From Pseudomonas capsici (GTDB lineage Bacteria; Pseudomonadota; Gammaproteobacteria; Pseudomonadales; Pseudomonadaceae): a stretch of DNA of 64,000 nt. The stretch lies in assembly GCF_017165765.1 (NCBI RefSeq), contig NZ_JAFGZD010000001.1, positions 603,649-667,648 on the forward strand, read 5' to 3'. Positions 61,701-64,000 of the stretch are shown one piece after another (the stretch's first letter is position 1; each line of letters starts with the position of its first letter). The notes below the pieces were generated by a model. The model was given only the letters and a program-made list of their open reading frames with translations. It was not told the DNA's origin and ran no database searches. The position numbers were made by a program, and so were the translations under genes.

Positions 61701-64000
61701 ATTCGTGGCTTCCGGGTCGAGCTGGGTGAAATCGAGTCGCGCCTGACCGATCACCTCTCGGTGCGTGATGCGGCGGTCGTGGCCCGTGAAGACAACCCTG
61801 GCGACAAGCGCCTGGTTGCCTATTTCACCCAGCAGCCAGGTCAGGAGCCGGCTTCGGTCGATGTGCTGCGGGCTCACTTGCAGGCCTGTCTGCCGGACTA
61901 CATGATCCCGGCCGCTTATGTCGAACTGGAAAAGATGCCGGTATCGGCCAACGGCAAGCTGGATCGCCGTTCCTTGCCCGCGCCGGATGCCTCGGCCTTT
62001 GTCAGTCAGGCTTATGAAGCACCGCGAGGCAACATCGAAACGACCCTGGCCGGTCTCTGGTCGCAGATTCTGGGCGTCGCGCAGGTGGGGCGTCACGACC
62101 ACTTCTTCGAACTGGGCGGTCACTCGCTGCTGGCGGTCAAACTGATCGAGCGCATGCGTCAACTGGATATGGATGCCGATGTTCGCGTGCTGTTCAGCCA
62201 GCCGACCCTGTCGGCCTTGGCGGCAGCGGTTGGAGGCGTCGAAGAAGCCTTGCAAATCCCGGACAACGGTATTCCCGAAGGCTGCGAGTCCATCACCGCA
62301 TCCATGCTGACCTTGCTGGATCTACAGCAGAACGAAGTTGACCGGATCGTTGCCGCCATGCCGGGCGGTGCGGCCAATATTCAGGATATCTACCCGCTGG
62401 CCCCCTTGCAGGAAGGGATTCTCTATCACCACATTTCCGCGCAGCAGGGTGATCCCTACCTGCTGCAGGCTGCCTTTGCCATGGACAGCCGGGCACAGCT
62501 CGACAGCTTTATTGCAGCGTTGCAGAGCGTTATCGACCGCCACGACATTTTGCGCACTGCGCTGATCTGGGATGGCCTGGAGCAACCGCTGCAAGTGGTG
62601 CTGCGCCAGGCTCGTCTGGTCGTTGAAACCCTGGAGCTGGATGCTTCTGCGGGGGATATCGCCAGCCAGTTGCAGGCGCTGTTCGACCCGCGTGATCTGC
62701 GACTCGACCTGGGGCAGGCACCGCTGATGCGTATGGCCTGCGCTCATGACGAAGCACAGCAGCGCTGGGCTGCGATTCTGCTGTTCCACCACATTGCTCT
62801 GGACCATACCGCCCTGGAAGTGATGCAGCATGAAATGCAGCTCATTCTGAGTGGCGAAGCGACCGGGCTCGATACGCCAATGCCTTACCGGCGCTATGTC
62901 GCCCAGGCCCGGATGGCCGTCAGCCAGTCGGCTCATGAGGACTTCTTCCGCGAGATGCTGGCCGACGTCGAAGAGCCGACATTGCCGCTGGGCTTGCAGG
63001 AAGTGCAGGGTGACGGTCGCGGTGTCGAGGAAAGCCGGTTCAGGCTGGATTCGGCCCTGAGCACGCGCCTTCGTGGTCTGTCCCGCAAACTGGGTGTCAG
63101 CCCGGCAAGCCTGCACCATCTGGCCTGGGCTCAGGTGGTCGGCAATCTGTCGGGGCGCAGCGATGTGGTCTTCGGCACGGTATTGCTGGGCCGCATGCAG
63201 GCGGGCAGCGGTGCCGAGCGTGCCCTGGGGATGTTTATCAATACGCTGCCGGTGCGGGTTGCGCTGGGAGCTGTCAGTGTCAGTCAAGGCGTACGCCAGA
63301 CCCATACCCGCCTGACCGCGCTCCTGGGGCACGAACATGCCTCTCTGGCGTTGGCCCAGCGTTGCAGTGGCGTGCCGGCATCCATGCCGTTGTTCAGTGC
63401 CTTGCTCAACTATCGCCATAGCCCGACCCAGTCCGACGAAGAGGTCGAGCGCTGGGGCGGCGCTGAAGTACTGGAAGTGATGGAACGGACCAACTATCCG
63501 TTCATGCTGTCGGTGGATGATCTGGGCGAAGGCTTCCTGCTCACGGTGCAGACTGTGGCCGCCATCGCTTCTCAGCGTGTTGCAGGCTACATGAACACCG
63601 CACTGGAAAGCCTGGCCGATGCTCTGGAGTCCGCGCCTGATCTGCCTTTGCATGCGCTGAAAATCCTGCCTGCACAAGAGCGCGATGAAGTGATTTTCGG
63701 CTTCAATGCCACTCAGGCTCCGTATCCACTCGATCAGACCGTTCATGGCCTGTTCGAGGCTCAGGTTGAACGTACACCGGATGCGGTTGCGCTGGTGTCT
63801 GGCGATGAGCGTCTGAGCTACGACGAACTTAATCTGCGGGCCAACTGTCTGGCGCATCACTTGCGCAGTCAGGGTGTGCAGCCGGATTCGCGGGTGGGCA
63901 TCTGTGTCGAGCGTGGCACGGATATGGTGGTCGGTCTGCTGGCCATCCTCAAGGCCGGTGGCGGTTATGTACCGCTGGACCCGGCGTATCCGGCTGAGCG
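55776..64000 (+). CDS. lipopeptide NRPS, first modules (syringopeptin/corpeptin/cichopeptin type; runs off window)
   Basis: The frame is open from ATG 55776 (AAGGAG at 55763-55768) to the window end, 2741 codons without a stop. Domain order: starter C (about 1-450; HHLVIDG at 144-150), A1 (about 465-960; YTSGSTG at 617), T1 (S1016 in GGDSL), C2 (about 1072-1500), A2 (about 1558-2060), T2 (S2117 in GGHSL), C3 (about 2180-2600), start of A3. A1 code residues D663, F664, W667 then N, I, G, M, V, H read threonine; A2 code D1760, V1761, Q1764 then Y, V, A, H, V, T resemble proline. C2 (HYLSTPEGD, 1116) and C3 (HHISAQQGD, 2218) carry the extra motif of dual epimerisation/condensation domains. This predicts acyl-D-Thr(Dhb)-D-Pro, the start of syringopeptin (sypA), corpeptin (crpA) and cichopeptin (cipA) synthetases. 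The gene name depends on species. Confidence 0.92.
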   Translation, partial: MNQSLSVPNTYPLTAAQRDIWLDQAVNSDIPLYNLVGYAPIKGNIDGERLQRAAAKLIRRHDALRMVLLQGTGDDGLPVQAFVDHPSLQMTLHDFSGHQDPDTAIREFVKARGQVPFKMDGSPLVRMQLLRVSENLSCFCLEAHHLVIDGWGISLLLTDLAELYEADDAADDTQAPSYVQFIQDDIAYRDSKRYARDQDYWLNKYQDVPEPLLEPRHRSGTGLAGSGHVWRSYPPALLERIDQVASPLQCSRFQVLMAALYVYFIRTSGREELVLGLPILNRSNASFRKTMGLFTQVSAVRLQFDAELSFGELATEIAGVLKQDYRNQRFPLSDMNRSLGLLRDGRGQVFDVSVSYELTDQLLTFDGAPSYIVKCSSGYEQTPLAIYIRSNAHTDEFFLDFIYNEAFFQADEVESLAERFMHILEQGLQDPSLQVRAFNLPTPAEARLLEAWNQNHEQPAAQDYQTIHGQFEAQAQARPDAVALLHEGQSVTYGQLNAQANQVAHRLRQLGAGPDNRVGICVDRGPRMIIGLLGILKAGAGYVPLDPAYPQERLAFMLEDSMPLALLTESAHLEHLPAHDIPLLLLDQPEAAGIAGQPQENPQVAELDTGHLAYVIYTSGSTGLPKGVMVEHRNVMRLFSATREWFDFGTDDVWALFHSFAFDFSVWEIWGALLHGGSLLLVPQLTTRSPEACYELLCESGVTVLNQTPSAFRQIIAAQGENPRPHALRQVIFGGEALDTSILKPWYARQANADTQLFNMYGITETTVHVTCYPLSKADVEGGVSPIGKRIPDLRLYLLDEHGQPVPPGGVAELYVGGAGVARGYLNRPELNTERFLPDPFDATPHARMYRSGDLARWTKDGSLDYLGRNDDQVKVRGFRIELGEIENRLAACAGIREAVVIARQDEPGDKRLVGYVIPEAGHSPAAADLRAELLENLADYMVPTAFVLLSEFPLTTNGKLDRKALPVPDAEAFARREYEAPQGPVETTLAGLWSELLGVESISRHDQFFELGGDSLRAVKLIERMREVGLHVDVRVLFGQPTLRALAATAGSGREVAVPANFIEPGVQRITPQMLPLARLSQEQIDTVVAAVPGGVANVQDIYALVPLQEGILYHYLSTPEGDPYLLQGTLRMDSRAHVDAFVQALQAVVARHDILRTSIAWEGLDEPVQVVWREAPLRVHEHVLRVTDGDIAAQLQDQLDPRHMRFDLRQAPLLELHLAEDSARGGWVAVILLHHLIDDATSLRILGMEIQAHIDGRSAELAASVPYRNYVAQSRLGISREEHEAFFSSALGDVNEPTLPFGLQDVQGDGIAIEQAVVALDDRLAQRLRAHARELGVSNASIHHLAWGQVVGRLSGREDVVFGTVLMGRMQGGQDAERALGMFINTLPLRVPAQGPSVRAAIRTTHDRLAALLGHEHAPLALAQRCSGVAAPTPLFSALLNYRHAAVGASAGEATTVLKWAGFELSGGEERTNFPLSLSVDDLGEAFSLTVQVVPGIGARRIADYMHAVLAELADALDRTGEVELQSLAYMPAAERQQLLHGFNACDEAYASDLLVHQLFETHAEQQPDALAVTFESQRVSYGELNRQANRIAHRLLELGVGFDDRVAICCRRSPQMIAGLLGILKAGAGYVPLDPDYPAERLEYMLRDSAPRVVLSQASVAELFKDSSVPGVLLDGLSEGAEEFSRQPDHNPELAAQGLGPQHLAYVIYTSGSTGQPKGVAMPHAPLVNLMHWQLAEGIRSGNPSPATVQFAALGFDVAFQEIFSTLCAGAPLSLIHADTRLDLRKLYLHLCEARIERLYLPCIALQALAEALIDYPALREQTCALREIVTAGEQLRITAPIRALFEHLSDCRLHNHYGPTESHVTTSYTLPVSVADWPTLPAIGVPVANTRIYLLDAQFQPVPVGVAGEIYIGGTCVARGYLNRDDLTAERFLVDPFVENGSGRLYKTGDLGCRSADGVIEYLGRNDDQIKIRGFRVELGEIESRLTDHLSVRDAAVVAREDNPGDKRLVAYFTQQPGQEPASVDVLRAHLQACLPDYMIPAAYVELEKMPVSANGKLDRRSLPAPDASAFVSQAYEAPRGNIETTLAGLWSQILGVAQVGRHDHFFELGGHSLLAVKLIERMRQLDMDADVRVLFSQPTLSALAAAVGGVEEALQIPDNGIPEGCESITASMLTLLDLQQNEVDRIVAAMPGGAANIQDIYPLAPLQEGILYHHISAQQGDPYLLQAAFAMDSRAQLDSFIAALQSVIDRHDILRTALIWDGLEQPLQVVLRQARLVVETLELDASAGDIASQLQALFDPRDLRLDLGQAPLMRMACAHDEAQQRWAAILLFHHIALDHTALEVMQHEMQLILSGEATGLDTPMPYRRYVAQARMAVSQSAHEDFFREMLADVEEPTLPLGLQEVQGDGRGVEESRFRLDSALSTRLRGLSRKLGVSPASLHHLAWAQVVGNLSGRSDVVFGTVLLGRMQAGSGAERALGMFINTLPVRVALGAVSVSQGVRQTHTRLTALLGHEHASLALAQRCSGVPASMPLFSALLNYRHSPTQSDEEVERWGGAEVLEVMERTNYPFMLSVDDLGEGFLLTVQTVAAIASQRVAGYMNTALESLADALESAPDLPLHALKILPAQERDEVIFGFNATQAPYPLDQTVHGLFEAQVERTPDAVALVSGDERLSYDELNLRANCLAHHLRSQGVQPDSRVGICVERGTDMVVGLLAILKAGGGYVPLDPAYPAE

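Noticed and set aside
62322..63860. 512-codon minus-strand frame at the window end
   Set aside because: Shadow of NRPS C3; no recognisable protein features.
55776..64000. Syringafactin/cichofactin synthetase (syfA/cifA)
   Set aside because: Those begin with leucine-activating modules. Here A1 reads threonine and A2 proline, and the exporter is an RND pump upstream rather than MacAB-type genes.
1..64000. CRISPR array, tRNA/rRNA genes, transposons
   Set aside because: No regularly spaced direct repeats, cloverleaf-like sequence, rRNA core sequence or transposase motif was seen.

Overview
The window looks like a chromosomal segment of a fluorescent, probably plant-associated Pseudomonas. The signs are high-GC codon use with dense coding on both strands, Pseudomonas-type small families (DUF1652, DUF2946, DUF3574), REP-like GGGAGCGGATTTATCCGCGA elements, several TonB-dependent receptors, and above all a syringopeptin/corpeptin/cichopeptin-type lipopeptide locus at the right end. 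No rRNA, tRNA, CRISPR array, transposase or phage gene was recognised. Family names come from remembered motifs, since no database search was possible.

Bases 1-12,650 are mostly housekeeping or accessory genes on the plus strand: a small unknown protein, a glutathione S-transferase, a DUF3830 protein, a lipoprotein, a PLP-dependent D-amino-acid lyase, a UvrD-like helicase, DUF1652 (minus strand), an orphan PotF-like binding protein, a chemoreceptor, a histidine-phosphatase-like protein, a urea-carboxylase-associated protein and a lipoprotein polysaccharide deacetylase. From 12,660 to 17,221 the minus strand carries two LysR regulators, an MHS-family transporter and an amidohydrolase, apparently one import-and-hydrolysis unit. 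A large FAD/Fe-S dehydrogenase (YdiJ type) follows at 17,389.

Bases 20,520-30,070 hold a Tat-exported dienelactone-hydrolase-like protein, then a TonB receptor with a DUF2946 protein (possible copper link), a LodA/LodB-type quinoprotein oxidase pair, an orphan ArsB pump and a DszA/NtaA-type flavin monooxygenase. Bases 30,376-46,024 form a nutrient-acquisition region: a sulfonate-type binding protein, a TonB receptor, a Tat-exported rhamnogalacturonan-lyase-like protein with a DUF6250 partner, a LysR regulator, an FMN 2-hydroxyacid oxidase, a complete sugar-type ABC importer and a second TonB receptor. Together these could feed on a plant-derived glycoside, but the substrate is unknown.

Bases 46,726-64,000 are the start of a lipopeptide island. 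It has a diaminobutyrate aminotransferase (dat), a divergent tripartite RND exporter (pseABC-like), a LysE-family exporter, a structured non-coding stretch, a small DUF2158 protein, and an NRPS gene that runs off the window. The NRPS begins with a lipo-initiating C domain. Its A1 code (DFWNIGMVH) reads threonine and its A2 code (DVQYVAHVT) reads proline, and both later C domains carry dual epimerisation/condensation signatures. Acyl-Thr(Dhb)-D-Pro is the start of syringopeptins, corpeptins and cichopeptins. Sequences close to the syr-syp box TGtCccgN6cggGaCA lie upstream of the NRPS and between dat and the exporter, so precursor supply, export and synthesis are probably co-regulated. The regulators themselves (SalA/SyrF-like LuxR proteins) are not in this window.
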